Assembly: GCF_002304005.1 (NCBI RefSeq)
Contig: NZ_MRCQ01000001.1
Coordinates: 124,001-188,000, forward strand
Direction: 5' to 3'
Origin: Flavobacterium sp. ACN6
Lineage (GTDB): Bacteria > Bacteroidota > Bacteroidia > Flavobacteriales > Flavobacteriaceae
Length of the DNA stretch: 64,000 nucleotides
The notes under the pieces were generated by a model that was not told the origin of the DNA, ran no database searches, and saw nothing but the letters and a program-made list of their open reading frames with translations. How positions within the stretch are numbered: position 1 is the stretch's first letter; the number at the start of each line of letters is the position of its first letter. The position numbers and the translations under genes were made by a program. Of the stretch, positions 8,751-16,776 are shown in pieces.

Positions 8751-10727
8751 ATGATTTTTTACCGACAAAACTTAACCGACGCTCAATTATTAGATTTATA
8801 TAAAAAGATATTAAAACCACGATTAATCGAAGAAAAGATGCTCATCTTGATTCGGCAAGGAAAGGTTTCTAAATGGTTTTCTGGAATCGGGCAAGAAGCT
8901 ATTGCTGTTGGTGTTACCGCTGTTTTAGATCAATCGGAATACATTCTTCCAATGCACCGAAATCTTGGTGTTTTTACTACGAGAGAAATTCCGCTTCACC
9001 GATTATTTTCGCAATGGCAGGGAAAAGCTAATGGTTTTACAAAAGGCCGCGACAGAAGTTTTCACTTTGGAACTCAGGAATACAATATTATCGGAATGAT
9101 TTCGCATCTTGGCCCGCAATTAGGAATCGCTGACGGAATCGCTTTAGCCGATAAACTTCAAAATAATAAAAAAATAACCGCCGTTTTTACTGGTGAAGGC
9201 GCTACAAGTGAAGGAGATTTTCACGAAGCTTTGAATATTGCCGCGGTTTGGAATCTGCCGGTTATGTTTATTATTGAAAATAATGGTTACGGACTTTCAA
9301 CGCCCACAAACGAACAATATGCCTGCGAAAACCTTGCTGATAAAGGAATTGGCTACGGAATTGAAAGCTGGATTATTGACGGAAATAATATTGTTGAAGT
9401 TTACAACAAATTATCTCAGTTAAAGAAAGAAATGCAGGAGAATCCGCATCCCGTTTTATTAGAATTTAAAACGTTCAGGATGCGCGGACATGAAGAGGCG
9501 AGTGGTACTAAATATGTGCCGCAGGAATTAATGAAAGAATGGGAGCAAAGAGATCCCGTTACAAATTACAGAAATTACCTGACTGAAATCGGCATTCTTA
9601 CTGCTGAAATAGACGAACAATTTCACGCCGAAATAAAACAAGAAATTGACAAAAATTGGGCGATGGCAAATGCCGAACCTGAAATAGAAGCAACTTACAG
9701 CGGAGAACTAGATGATGTTTACAAACCATATCAATTTGAAGAAGTTAACAAAGAAGCAGAAACGGAAAATATTCGTTTTATTGATGCAATTCGAAATGGT
9801 TTAAACGAATCGATGCAGCGCCATAGAAACCTTGTTATAATGGGTCAGGATATTGCCGAATATGGCGGAGCCTTTAAAATAACAGACGGCTTTGTAGAGT
9901 TTTTTGGAAAAGACCGTGTTCGCAATACACCAATCTGCGAAAGCGCTGTTGTTTCTGCCGCAATGGGATTATCAATCAATAATTACAAAGCAATTGTAGA
10001 AATGCAGTTCGCCGATTTCGTTTCAACTGGATTTAATCCGATTGTGAATTTATTGGCAAAATCACATTACCGCTGGGGCGAAAAAGCCGATGTAGTAGTA
10101 CGTATGCCTTGTGGCGGCGGTACTCAGGCGGGACCATTTCACTCGCAGACGAATGAAGCTTGGTTTACCAAAACTCCAGGTTTGAAAGTCGTTTATCCAG
10201 CATTTCCATACGATGCAAAAGGACTTTTAAACACCGCTATAAATGATCCGAATCCGGTTTTGTTTTTTGAACATAAATTATTATACCGCAGTATTTATCA
10301 AGAAGTTCCTAAAGATTATTACACGATTCCGTTAGGAAAAGCGGCTTTACTAAAAGAAGGAAATGCGGTTACAATTATCACTTTTGGTGCGCCAGTACAT
10401 TGGGCTTTAGAAACTTTGGCACAAAACCCAGAAATCGAAGCCGATTTAATTGACTTAAGAACGCTGCAACCTTTAGATACTGAAACGATTTTTGCTTCGG
10501 TTAAAAAAACAGGAAAAGCGATAATTTATCAAGAAGACACTATGTTTGGCGGGATTGCCAGCGACATTTCGGCTTTAATAATGGAGAATTGTTTTGAATA
10601 TTTGGATGCTCCAGTAAAAAGAGTGGCAAGTTTAGATTCGCCAATTCCGTTTACAAAAGCGCTTGAAGATCAGTTTTTACCAAGAAATAGATTTGAAGAG
10701 GTTTTGAAAGAATTATTGAAATATTAA
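8751..10727 (+). CDS. 2-oxoacid dehydrogenase E1, fused alpha and beta subunits (branched-chain type)
   Basis: 658 aa. Residues 1 to about 325 are an E1-alpha domain with the thiamine diphosphate motif starting TGEGATSEGDFHEALN (147 on) and ending ENNGYG (176-181). Residues from about 342 are an E1-beta domain (RFIDAIRNGLNESMQRHRNLVIMGQDIAEYGGAFK..., split by reading) with a C-terminal transketolase region ending LPRNRFEEVLKELLKY. The complex oxidatively decarboxylates branched-chain 2-oxoacids or a related substrate and passes the acyl group to an E2. Fusion of alpha and beta is common in Bacteroidota. No E2 or E3 gene is adjacent. Branched-chain products of such enzymes prime iso-fatty acids, abundant in this phylum. 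Confidence 0.88.
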   Translation: MIFYRQNLTDAQLLDLYKKILKPRLIEEKMLILIRQGKVSKWFSGIGQEAIAVGVTAVLDQSEYILPMHRNLGVFTTREIPLHRLFSQWQGKANGFTKGRDRSFHFGTQEYNIIGMISHLGPQLGIADGIALADKLQNNKKITAVFTGEGATSEGDFHEALNIAAVWNLPVMFIIENNGYGLSTPTNEQYACENLADKGIGYGIESWIIDGNNIVEVYNKLSQLKKEMQENPHPVLLEFKTFRMRGHEEASGTKYVPQELMKEWEQRDPVTNYRNYLTEIGILTAEIDEQFHAEIKQEIDKNWAMANAEPEIEATYSGELDDVYKPYQFEEVNKEAETENIRFIDAIRNGLNESMQRHRNLVIMGQDIAEYGGAFKITDGFVEFFGKDRVRNTPICESAVVSAAMGLSINNYKAIVEMQFADFVSTGFNPIVNLLAKSHYRWGEKADVVVRMPCGGGTQAGPFHSQTNEAWFTKTPGLKVVYPAFPYDAKGLLNTAINDPNPVLFFEHKLLYRSIYQEVPKDYYTIPLGKAALLKEGNAVTIITFGAPVHWALETLAQNPEIEADLIDLRTLQPLDTETIFASVKKTGKAIIYQEDTMFGGIASDISALIMENCFEYLDAPVKRVASLDSPIPFTKALEDQFLPRNRFEEVLKELLKY

Positions 10728-10744
10728 ACTTTTGGACTTTATAC

Positions 10745-10875
10745 TAAACACATAGTTACATAGATTTTTATTCTGAGAAGAGATAATAAAAAGAAACTAG
10801 TTCCTCACACATAGCAAATGTGTTTAAATGAGTAAAACTTTTTTTGATTCTAAAACCTATGCAACTATGTGTTTA
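10745..10875. repeat. long inverted repeat between convergent genes
   Basis: 19-nt arms TAAACACATAGTTACATAG (10745-10763) and its complement (10857-10875) with a single mismatch. The roughly 93-bp spacer holds a further partial copy (ACACATAG, 10807 on). It lies between the ends of two convergent genes and may end both transcripts. Confidence 0.75.
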
Positions 10876-10881
10876 AAAAAA

Positions 10882-11853
10882 TTAAATCAAAACAACTAAT
10901 CTTTTTCCATCACTAACTTCGGCATTCCAATTTTTTTCGATATCAGAGATATTCACTTTTTCAATATTTACTTTTAGTATATTTTTAGAAGCCAAAAGAA
11001 ACATTTCAGGAAGTATTTCTAAAAATAGCAATTTTACTTCTTCTTTTGTCCAGCTTCCTAAACCTGATCCAGACAATTGTAAATCGACGCTTCTTAAAAT
11101 CTGGGCTGATAATTGAATTGTATCTCCAGACATAGAACCAATTGAGACATATCTTGTTTTGGGAGTAAAATTTCCATTTCCTTTTAAAACAGAAAGAATA
11201 AGTTCTGCAGAACGTCCCCACAAATAATCAATTACAATATCAAATGGAGTATTTTGATGAATTTTCTTTAGCTGAGAAATAATTAATTCTTCGCTTTGTT
11301 TTAGGGAAACTATTTCATCAGCGCCCAATTCTACAAGACTTTGAAGTACTTTTTCATTTCTTCCCGTAACGATTATTTTTTTTGCTCCATAATGTCTGGC
11401 AATCTGAATCGCCATTTGCCCCGTAAATCCTGTTGCTCCATTTATTAAAACGGTATCTCCAGGTTTTATTCCAGCTCTAAATCGAAGCGCCATTGCCGAA
11501 CCTGCAACTGCATTTGGAATTGCTGCTGCCGTTGCGTCATCAATTCCGACAGGCAAAACAACCATTCTGTTTTTCTCTACCAAAGCTTTTTCAGCTATTG
11601 TTCCAGAAATCCCGCGGGCATAAACCCTTGTTCCGTTTTCTAAAATTCCAACGCAATCACTGCCGACAATAAATCCATTTTGATTTCCATTTTCCGAAGA
11701 ATAATGTTCTCCGCTCGCAATTCCTTTATCGAGATTTGTAATCGAAACGGCTTTAACCGAGAGTAAAACTTCGTTCTCATTGGATGCAATTGGTTCTGGA
11801 AATTCTGCATATTGTGGCAATTCGCCTTTTTTATAAACTACTGCTGCTTTCAT
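10882..11853 (-). CDS. zinc-type alcohol dehydrogenase / quinone oxidoreductase family protein
   Basis: 323 aa medium-chain reductase/dehydrogenase. The N-terminal GroES-like part (MKAAVVYKKGELPQYAEFPEP) is followed by a Rossmann domain with TVLINGATGFTGQMAIQIARHYGAKKIIVTGRNEK near residues 130-165. The structural-zinc cysteine cluster is absent, as in quinone oxidoreductase-like members. NADPH is the likely cofactor. The Crp/Fnr-type gene lies directly upstream on the same strand, and a 7-bp-arm palindrome sits 50 nt before this start, so local control is plausible. Confidence 0.8.
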   Translation of the reverse strand: MKAAVVYKKGELPQYAEFPEPIASNENEVLLSVKAVSITNLDKGIASGEHYSSENGNQNGFIVGSDCVGILENGTRVYARGISGTIAEKALVEKNRMVVLPVGIDDATAAAIPNAVAGSAMALRFRAGIKPGDTVLINGATGFTGQMAIQIARHYGAKKIIVTGRNEKVLQSLVELGADEIVSLKQSEELIISQLKKIHQNTPFDIVIDYLWGRSAELILSVLKGNGNFTPKTRYVSIGSMSGDTIQLSAQILRSVDLQLSGSGLGSWTKEEVKLLFLEILPEMFLLASKNILKVNIEKVNISDIEKNWNAEVSDGKRLVVLI

Positions 11854-11902
11854 AATTATTAAATTTTATAAAGCAAAATTAGACAGCTGTTTGCAGGAAG
11901 AC

Positions 11903-11918
11903 GATAACATTTGTTATC
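11903..11918. promoter_or_regulatory. palindromic operator candidate GATAACATTTGTTATC
   Basis: Perfect 7-bp arms GATAACA/TGTTATC around TT, in the 77-bp gap between the Crp/Fnr-family gene and the oxidoreductase gene. Crp/Fnr proteins bind two-fold symmetric sites of about this size. That the neighbouring regulator binds it is inference. Confidence 0.5.
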
Positions 11919-11930
11919 AAATAAAATACA

Positions 11931-12506
11931 CTATTTGTTTTGAACCAATTTACTTTTAATACGGCTTAAGTGAACCGTACTCACACCCAAATAAGATGCA
12001 ATATAATGTTGCGGTACTCTTTGAACAATTTGAGGCTTTTCTTCAATTAAATTGAGATAACGCTGAGTAGGGGAGTCTTTTATGAAAGAAAAAAAGTGTT
12101 TCATATAATCAAATGTCCTTTGAAAAAGCATGTCAATTAATCGGTCCCTTAATTCTGGAATTTCCTTAATTTCTTCGATGATTTTATCTAGATCATTTTT
12201 AGAGATCCACCATAAAACTGAAGGTTCAATCGTTTCAACAAAAACCGGACTTGGGAATTTTTTCATGAAACTTTCGATAGAAGCCACACTTTGATTTTCG
12301 AAAAAGAATTGAGAAGTCAAATCTTTTCCGTTGTGATTGAACCAAACCCGAATACAGCCTTTTTCGATAATAAAAAGCTTTTTCGAAATTTCGCCTTCTT
12401 CTAGAAGAGTCGTTTTTGCAGGAACTTCGATTCTATTGAAATAGCAGATGTATTCGTTCCACTTTTCGTCGGTCAAGGGGAATTTATTTCGGAATTTGTT
12501 GAACAT
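11931..12506 (-). CDS. Crp/Fnr family transcription regulator
   Basis: 191 aa. Residues 20-120 form a cyclic-nucleotide-binding-type beta barrel (VPAKTTLLEEGEISKKLFIIEKGCIRVWFNHNGKDL). The C-terminus holds a winged-helix HTH, PQHYIASYLGVSTVHLSRIKSKL, which is intact but short, as in the Bacteroidota group of this family. The ligand-binding arginine of true Crp is not obvious, so a different ligand or none is likely. It is the last of three close minus-strand genes (gaps of 21 and 24 bp). Confidence 0.85.
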   Translation of the reverse strand: MFNKFRNKFPLTDEKWNEYICYFNRIEVPAKTTLLEEGEISKKLFIIEKGCIRVWFNHNGKDLTSQFFFENQSVASIESFMKKFPSPVFVETIEPSVLWWISKNDLDKIIEEIKEIPELRDRLIDMLFQRTFDYMKHFFSFIKDSPTQRYLNLIEEKPQIVQRVPQHYIASYLGVSTVHLSRIKSKLVQNK

Positions 12507-12530
12507 TATTTATTTAGCTAAAAATAATTT

Positions 12531-12992
12531 TTAATCTTGAAATCTTTTTAAAACAACTCTTTCAGAAAAAACATCTTTCCACATTTCAATCTTATAAAAA
12601 TCCTCTGGATTTTCTGAATATGCTGTTTTCAAATTATTGAAATAAACACGAACTCTGTAATTTCCAATCTCAATATTTTCTTCCAAAATAAGAATTGAAA
12701 AAGGACAATCATTTACTTGCAGTAAGCCGGTTTCTATTTCTAAACTCGCTTCCACAACATGATCAAAATTATTGAAATCAGAAATTAAACTTTTTTCATT
12801 TAATATTTCAAGTTCGCATTTTACTATTCCCTCACTGTTTTCAAGAGAAATCCCTAAAATTCCTTTTTCTACAGCAAGTTTATCATTAAAAGCTTCATCT
12901 GACCAAAAATTTGTACTGCCAGTATCTCCTTCGCCCTTATCATTTAAGTAGAATTGACCGTAACCTGTAGTAAAGTTTAAATAAAATTTCAT
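12531..12992 (-). CDS. hypothetical protein, beta-rich
   Basis: 153 aa, no signal peptide or membrane segment, acidic. It opens MKFYLNFTTGYGQFYLNDKGEGDTG and ends in ENIEIGNYRVRVYFNNLKTAYSENPEDFYKIEMW. The late strand pattern with G.YRVR.YF...D.Y.I..W is reminiscent of competence protein J/immunity-like folds, but I cannot assign a family. It sits 24 bp upstream of the Crp/Fnr gene and 21 bp downstream of the 135-aa gene, which suggests cotranscription. Confidence 0.6.
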   Translation of the reverse strand: MKFYLNFTTGYGQFYLNDKGEGDTGSTNFWSDEAFNDKLAVEKGILGISLENSEGIVKCELEILNEKSLISDFNNFDHVVEASLEIETGLLQVNDCPFSILILEENIEIGNYRVRVYFNNLKTAYSENPEDFYKIEMWKDVFSERVVLKRFQD

Positions 12993-13013
12993 TCTTATTA
13001 ACTATATCTTTTT

Positions 13014-13421
13014 TTACTTAGAATCAGATTCCACTTCAAACAACTGCACCTGATTTTTCAAGCGGTCAATCAACAAATTCATCATTCGTTTGTTTAAGCT
13101 TGAAGAATTCTGAATATAAGTATCGTATTCTTGAATGGTGAAGAGCGCCATTACAATTCCTTTAAGGGAATTTCTGAACTTAATATCTTTTTGTATGGAA
13201 TTTTCGATTGTCTGCAGTTTCTTGTCGACAGAATACGAATAAAAGTCGGGTTTGTTTTTATTGACATAATTAATAAAAACCGCTATAAATAAGTCATTTT
13301 GCAGTTTTAAAATAGGTCGAATGGTTTGATTTTGAAAGATCTCATCTAGAGAAGATTGAGCACTTACAGTTCCTAAAGTTTCGCCTCTGAATTCTTTTAA
13401 AAAAGTGTCTCTATCTGCCAT
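13014..13421 (-). CDS. conserved hypothetical protein of Flavobacteriaceae
   Basis: 135 aa, soluble and predominantly helical, beginning MADRDTFLKEFRGETLGTVS. I recall close relatives across flavobacteria that are sometimes labelled glyoxalase, but no VOC motif is visible, so that name should not be used. The repeated polar pattern NSIQKDIKFRNSLKGIVMALFTIQEY lacks catalytic motifs. It is first gene of a likely three-gene unit with the 153-aa protein and the Crp/Fnr regulator. Confidence 0.6.
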   Translation of the reverse strand: MADRDTFLKEFRGETLGTVSAQSSLDEIFQNQTIRPILKLQNDLFIAVFINYVNKNKPDFYSYSVDKKLQTIENSIQKDIKFRNSLKGIVMALFTIQEYDTYIQNSSSLNKRMMNLLIDRLKNQVQLFEVESDSK

Positions 13422-13491
13422 GTTTTTTCTTTAAAGTTAAATAAATAATCCCACAGTAAAAACCTATTTTTGTTTTTTATAAAATAAAAAT

Positions 13492-13908
13492 ATGCGATTA
13501 TTTCTATTTCTCTGCCTGCTCATAGTTTCTTGTAATTCAAAAGAAGATAAAGACAAATACAATCATGCTTTCTATCGAGCTGTAAATAATAAAGATACTG
13601 CCGTTTTCGATATTCATATGAACTACAAACGTTTTTATGGCCGTTACGAAATCTCACGTTATGGCTACGGAAAAGATTCTGGAGACGTAAGAGGTGATTT
13701 AAGAGGCGACACGCTTCGAGGCGATTATCACTATATTTCTTTTGGCGGAAGCTGGAAGAGAGTACCGATAGCGCTCTTAAAGAAAGACAATAAACTTTTT
13801 CTTGGGAAAGGAGTTATTGGAACGTACTTCAATCTTCCGTGTTTTGTTCCTGGCGTGCCAATTGAATATACTAATTCAGAATTTGTTTTTGAGAAAATAG
13901 AGGAGTAG
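13492..13908 (+). CDS. small lipoprotein, unknown function
   Basis: 138 aa. The signal MRLFLFLCLLIVSC ends in a clear lipobox with Cys14. The mature part contains a short repetitive stretch (GDVRGDLRGDTLRGDY), which together with FYGRYEISRYGYGKDSG forms a run of beta-strand-like repeats. No recognised domain. It is divergent from the gene at 13014 and ends 28 bp before the repeat block. Confidence 0.6.
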   Translation: MRLFLFLCLLIVSCNSKEDKDKYNHAFYRAVNNKDTAVFDIHMNYKRFYGRYEISRYGYGKDSGDVRGDLRGDTLRGDYHYISFGGSWKRVPIALLKKDNKLFLGKGVIGTYFNLPCFVPGVPIEYTNSEFVFEKIEE

Positions 13909-13934
13909 GAGGAGGTTTCAAATTGATTTTATTT

Positions 13935-13954
13935 GTTTCAAGTTTCAGGTTTCA
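13935..13954 (+). repeat. GTTTCAAGTTTCAGGTTTCA dispersed repeat
   Basis: This 20-mer recurs exactly at 31566-31585. It begins 26 nt after the lipoprotein stop codon. Confidence 0.7.
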
Positions 13955-13985
13955 GGTTTGACATAAAGTGGGTTTATTTTTTACC

Positions 13986-14280
13986 GCACAGCAGTGCGTC
14001 TGCGTCCGGCATATCGATAACAAAATGTTATAAATTGAAATCAGAAACAAATTCCATATTTTTAACAAAACCATATATTGTAGAGGCGCACAGCAGTGCG
14101 TCTACATCCAATATATCGACAACGAAATGTTATAAATTGAAATAAGAAACAAATTCCGAATTTTTAACAAAATCGTATAGCGTAGAGACGCACTGCTGTG
14201 CGTCTACATCCAGTATATCGACAACGGAATGTGAAAATCTTTGTCGAAAAACGTTGCGGAGAGGCACTGCAGTGCCTCTC
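13986..14280. repeat. 102-bp tandem repeat with nested palindromes
   Basis: Copies start at 13986, 14088 and 14190, an exact 102-bp period, and a fourth truncated, diverged copy starts at 14264. Each copy opens with a hairpin core such as GCACAGCAGTGCGTC or GCACTGCTGTGCGTC. The last core is a perfect 22-nt palindrome (14259-14280) with arms GAGAGGCACTG and its complement. The unit also carries ATCGACAACGAAATGTTATAAATTGAAA-like sequence (split here for reading). No credible coding frame. Confidence 0.85.
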
Positions 14281-14387
14281 TACAGAGCCAATCTGGCGAC
14301 ACATCGGAATCAGAAACAAATTATGAATTTCTAAAAAAAACAGTAGACTGTGGACACAGCACGCAAGGTTTCCTTTAAAAGCAGATT

Positions 14388-14461
14388 CAAAAAAAAAAAA
14401 AGTTCGCAAAGCTTTTCTAAATTTAGAATTCTCTAAATCATAAAAAAACTTTGCGAACTTT
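14388..14461 (-). terminator. terminator of the MscS-family gene
   Basis: 13-bp arms AAAGTTCGCAAAG (14399-14411) and CTTTGCGAACTTT (14449-14461). Read on the minus strand, the stem is followed by a run of about 13 T. The loop is long (37 nt). It begins 33 nt after the stop of the channel gene. Confidence 0.7.
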
Positions 14462-14494
14462 GCGGTGAAATTAAGGTTTGAACCAAAACTTATT

Positions 14495-15751
14495 TTATTC
14501 CAATTTCCCAATTGTAGACGGAAGTTCAAATATTTCTAAACCAAAATAAGCTACAGAAGCCATAACGTGATCAAAAATATCGGCCATTATATATTCGTAG
14601 TTTGCCCAGCGTTTATCACTCGAGAAAACATAAATTTCTAACGGAACTCCATGCGCTGTAGATTGTAATTGTCGACACATAATATGCATGTTTTTGTTCA
14701 ATCCCGGATGATCCGTCAAATACTGCATGATGTATTTTCGAAACAAACCTAAATTGGTCATATTACGGCCATTTAGCGAAAGCGTTTTATCAACACCTCT
14801 TAGATCGTTGTATTTTTCAATTTCTGCTTGTCTGCTGTCAATATAGGCGGTGATAAGCTGTACTTTTCGCAATTGCTGCAAATCATCATCATTTAGAAAA
14901 CGAATCGTACTGCTTTTTATTAAAACATGTCTTTTAATACGTCTTCCGTCTGATTTCTGCATACCGCGCCAGTTCTGAAAAGAATCTGAACTTAAGGCAT
15001 AAGTCGGAATGGTGGTAATGGTATTATCAAAATTTCGGACTTTTACAGTCGTTAAGTTGATTTCGATCACATCTCCATCAGCACCAAATTTATCCATTGT
15101 AATCCAGTCGCCAATACGCACCATGTCGTTTATCGCAACTTGAACACTGGAAACGAATCCAAGAATAGTATCTCTGAAAATCAAAATGATAATAGCCGAA
15201 AGTGTTCCAAGAATCGTTAAAAGTTCGCCCTTTTTGACTCCGAATAAAGTCGAAATAATAAGCGCAACTCCAAAAATCCAAAGCACAATCATAATTACTT
15301 GAACGAAACTATCAATTGGTTTATCGCTGTATTCTGGTTTTTGTTTTAAATAATCGCGTAATGAATTAAATACCGTTCGAACGATCCATAATCCAAGCAA
15401 TACAATATAAACGCCGACAATTTTTCCGAACATTAATTCCCAATATTCGTATTTATCCAAAATAATTGGAACGGCTTTATAAATAAAGAAAAACGGAATT
15501 AAGTAAGCGGTATATCTTGTGGTTTTGTTTTGGATTAAATAATCGTCAAACTTGGTTTTGGTACGCTGTGCAAAAACTGCCGTCAGCGTAACCAGTAAAA
15601 ATTTGGCTGCATAATAAATTATGTATGCCAGTGCTATTAAAATAACGATATTAAAGATTAGGCTAATATAAGACGCAAAATTGCGGCTCATTCCCCAATC
15701 TCTAAAAACGGGATATAAAAAATTGAAAATTTTATCCAAAAGCTTATGCAT
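14495..15751 (-). CDS. mechanosensitive ion channel, MscS family (YbdG-like)
   Basis: 418 aa inner-membrane channel that should open on membrane tension. About five hydrophobic helices lie in residues 25-200. The conserved pore and beta-domain region is very close to the YbdG/MscM-type subgroup: SSVQVAINDMVRIGDWITMDKFGADGDVIEINLTTVKVRNFDNTITTIPTYAL, then SFQNWRGMQKSDGRRIKRH. These motifs (ADGDV, TTIPT, NWRGM, RRIKR) are full and in order. The upstream DUF3817 gene overlaps its start by 8 nt, so they are cotranscribed. The 3' side is a strong terminator. Confidence 0.85.
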   Translation of the reverse strand: MHKLLDKIFNFLYPVFRDWGMSRNFASYISLIFNIVILIALAYIIYYAAKFLLVTLTAVFAQRTKTKFDDYLIQNKTTRYTAYLIPFFFIYKAVPIILDKYEYWELMFGKIVGVYIVLLGLWIVRTVFNSLRDYLKQKPEYSDKPIDSFVQVIMIVLWIFGVALIISTLFGVKKGELLTILGTLSAIIILIFRDTILGFVSSVQVAINDMVRIGDWITMDKFGADGDVIEINLTTVKVRNFDNTITTIPTYALSSDSFQNWRGMQKSDGRRIKRHVLIKSSTIRFLNDDDLQQLRKVQLITAYIDSRQAEIEKYNDLRGVDKTLSLNGRNMTNLGLFRKYIMQYLTDHPGLNKNMHIMCRQLQSTAHGVPLEIYVFSSDKRWANYEYIMADIFDHVMASVAYFGLEIFELPSTIGKLE

Positions 15752-16028
15752 TTGCTAAGTATTTCTTTTCAATGTAAAAAGTTCCAAACGGAATAAGGGA
15801 AGCAATCAGGATGATTCCGAAAGTTTTTAAATCCCAGTTTTGAGATTTTTTCAATAAAAAAGCCAAAATAATATATCCAATAAACAAAACACCATGTGTC
15901 ATTCCTAACGGACGCAGTAAAGTGTGGTAAAGTTCAGGATTATTGTTTTTGATAATCAACATATTAGCAAATAAAACTAAATAAGAGATTCCTTCTAAAA
16001 TTGCAGTAACTTTGAAAATCTTGAGCAT
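15744..16028 (-). CDS. DUF3817 small membrane protein
   Basis: 94 aa with three hydrophobic helices (about 8-25, 45-62, 71-88). MLKIFKVTAILEGISYLVLF and the central HTLLRPLGMTHGVLFIGYIILAF match the DUF3817 pattern (GxSY near the start and an H in the second helix). Function unknown. Its end overlaps the MscS-family gene by 8 nt. Confidence 0.75.
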   Translation of the reverse strand: MLKIFKVTAILEGISYLVLFANMLIIKNNNPELYHTLLRPLGMTHGVLFIGYIILAFLLKKSQNWDLKTFGIILIASLIPFGTFYIEKKYLANA

Positions 16029-16133
16029 GTATGAAATTTTTAAGTTTTTAAACCCGCAAAATTAAGTAATATCGTTGGTTTCTGAAGTATTTATAAAGAA
16101 AGTAATTTATTTTTGTAATCATAAGTTTTGATA

Positions 16134-16667
16134 ATGAGTAAAAGAGATTTAAAAAAATATTTAGGAGGTTTAACAAAAGAGCAGTTAGAGGAACAACTTA
16201 TTGAACTTTATGAAAAATTTAGTCCCGTAAAAGTCTATTATGACTTTGTTTTTAATCCTAAAGAAGACAAATTGCTTCAGGATGCAAAAGTTAAAATTTC
16301 GCACGAATATTTTCCAATTAAGAAACCTGGGGCAAAATGGCGGCCAAAAGCCAAAATGCGAAGATCTGTTGCTCAAAAACTAATCAAACATTTTATTATG
16401 CTTGGGGTAGATTCGTTTATTGTGGCCGATATTATGTTGTATAATATTGAAATTGCACAAACCTATTCTTCACAAAATTTAATTAAGACAGAATTGTTTT
16501 ACAAAAGTATCTTTAATTCGTTCGAGCAGGCAGTGAGTTTTATAGTTTCAAATGGTATTTTTAACGAATTTAAATTGCGAATTAATGCTGTTCAGCAAGA
16601 AACTGTCGACCAAAAATGGAAAAATAAGTACGATTTTGAGGCCATTTTGGAGAAAATCGACTATTAA
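16134..16667 (+). CDS. DUF6155 family protein
   Basis: 177 aa. The ATG at 16134 (MSKRDLKKYLGGLTKEQLEEQLIELYEKF) is preferred over the in-frame TTG at 16128. The protein is soluble and helical, with a basic central patch (KKPGAKWRPKAKMRRSVAQKLIKHF). The opening helices and the K.YY.F pattern match a Bacteroidota family known as DUF6155. No function has been assigned. It has its own start region and is followed after 109 bp by a helicase gene. Confidence 0.65.
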   Translation: MSKRDLKKYLGGLTKEQLEEQLIELYEKFSPVKVYYDFVFNPKEDKLLQDAKVKISHEYFPIKKPGAKWRPKAKMRRSVAQKLIKHFIMLGVDSFIVADIMLYNIEIAQTYSSQNLIKTELFYKSIFNSFEQAVSFIVSNGIFNEFKLRINAVQQETVDQKWKNKYDFEAILEKIDY

Positions 16668-16776
16668 AACCCTCTCTCATAAAAAATCTTAGTTTAAAAA
16701 AAACATTTATTTTAGGTTAAATTAAGATGAATAACTGTTTTTTCGGTGTATTTTTGCAAAAATCCAAAAATAAACA

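Noticed and set aside
12531..12992. Competence protein J or immunity protein
   Set aside because: Only a loose strand pattern; no toxin or nuclease partner nearby.
13014..13421. Glyoxalase annotation
   Set aside because: No VOC motif is visible; the name seems to be a propagated label.
13933..14145. 70-codon frame with repeated HSSAS...TKCYKLK
   Set aside because: Its internal repetition is due to the 102-bp DNA repeats; no start context or homology.
13986..14280. CRISPR array
   Set aside because: The period is 102 bp with near-identical whole units, not short repeats with unique spacers; no cas genes.
14164..14529. 121-codon minus-strand frame
   Set aside because: Runs through the palindromic repeats and the MscS terminator into the channel gene end; a chance frame.
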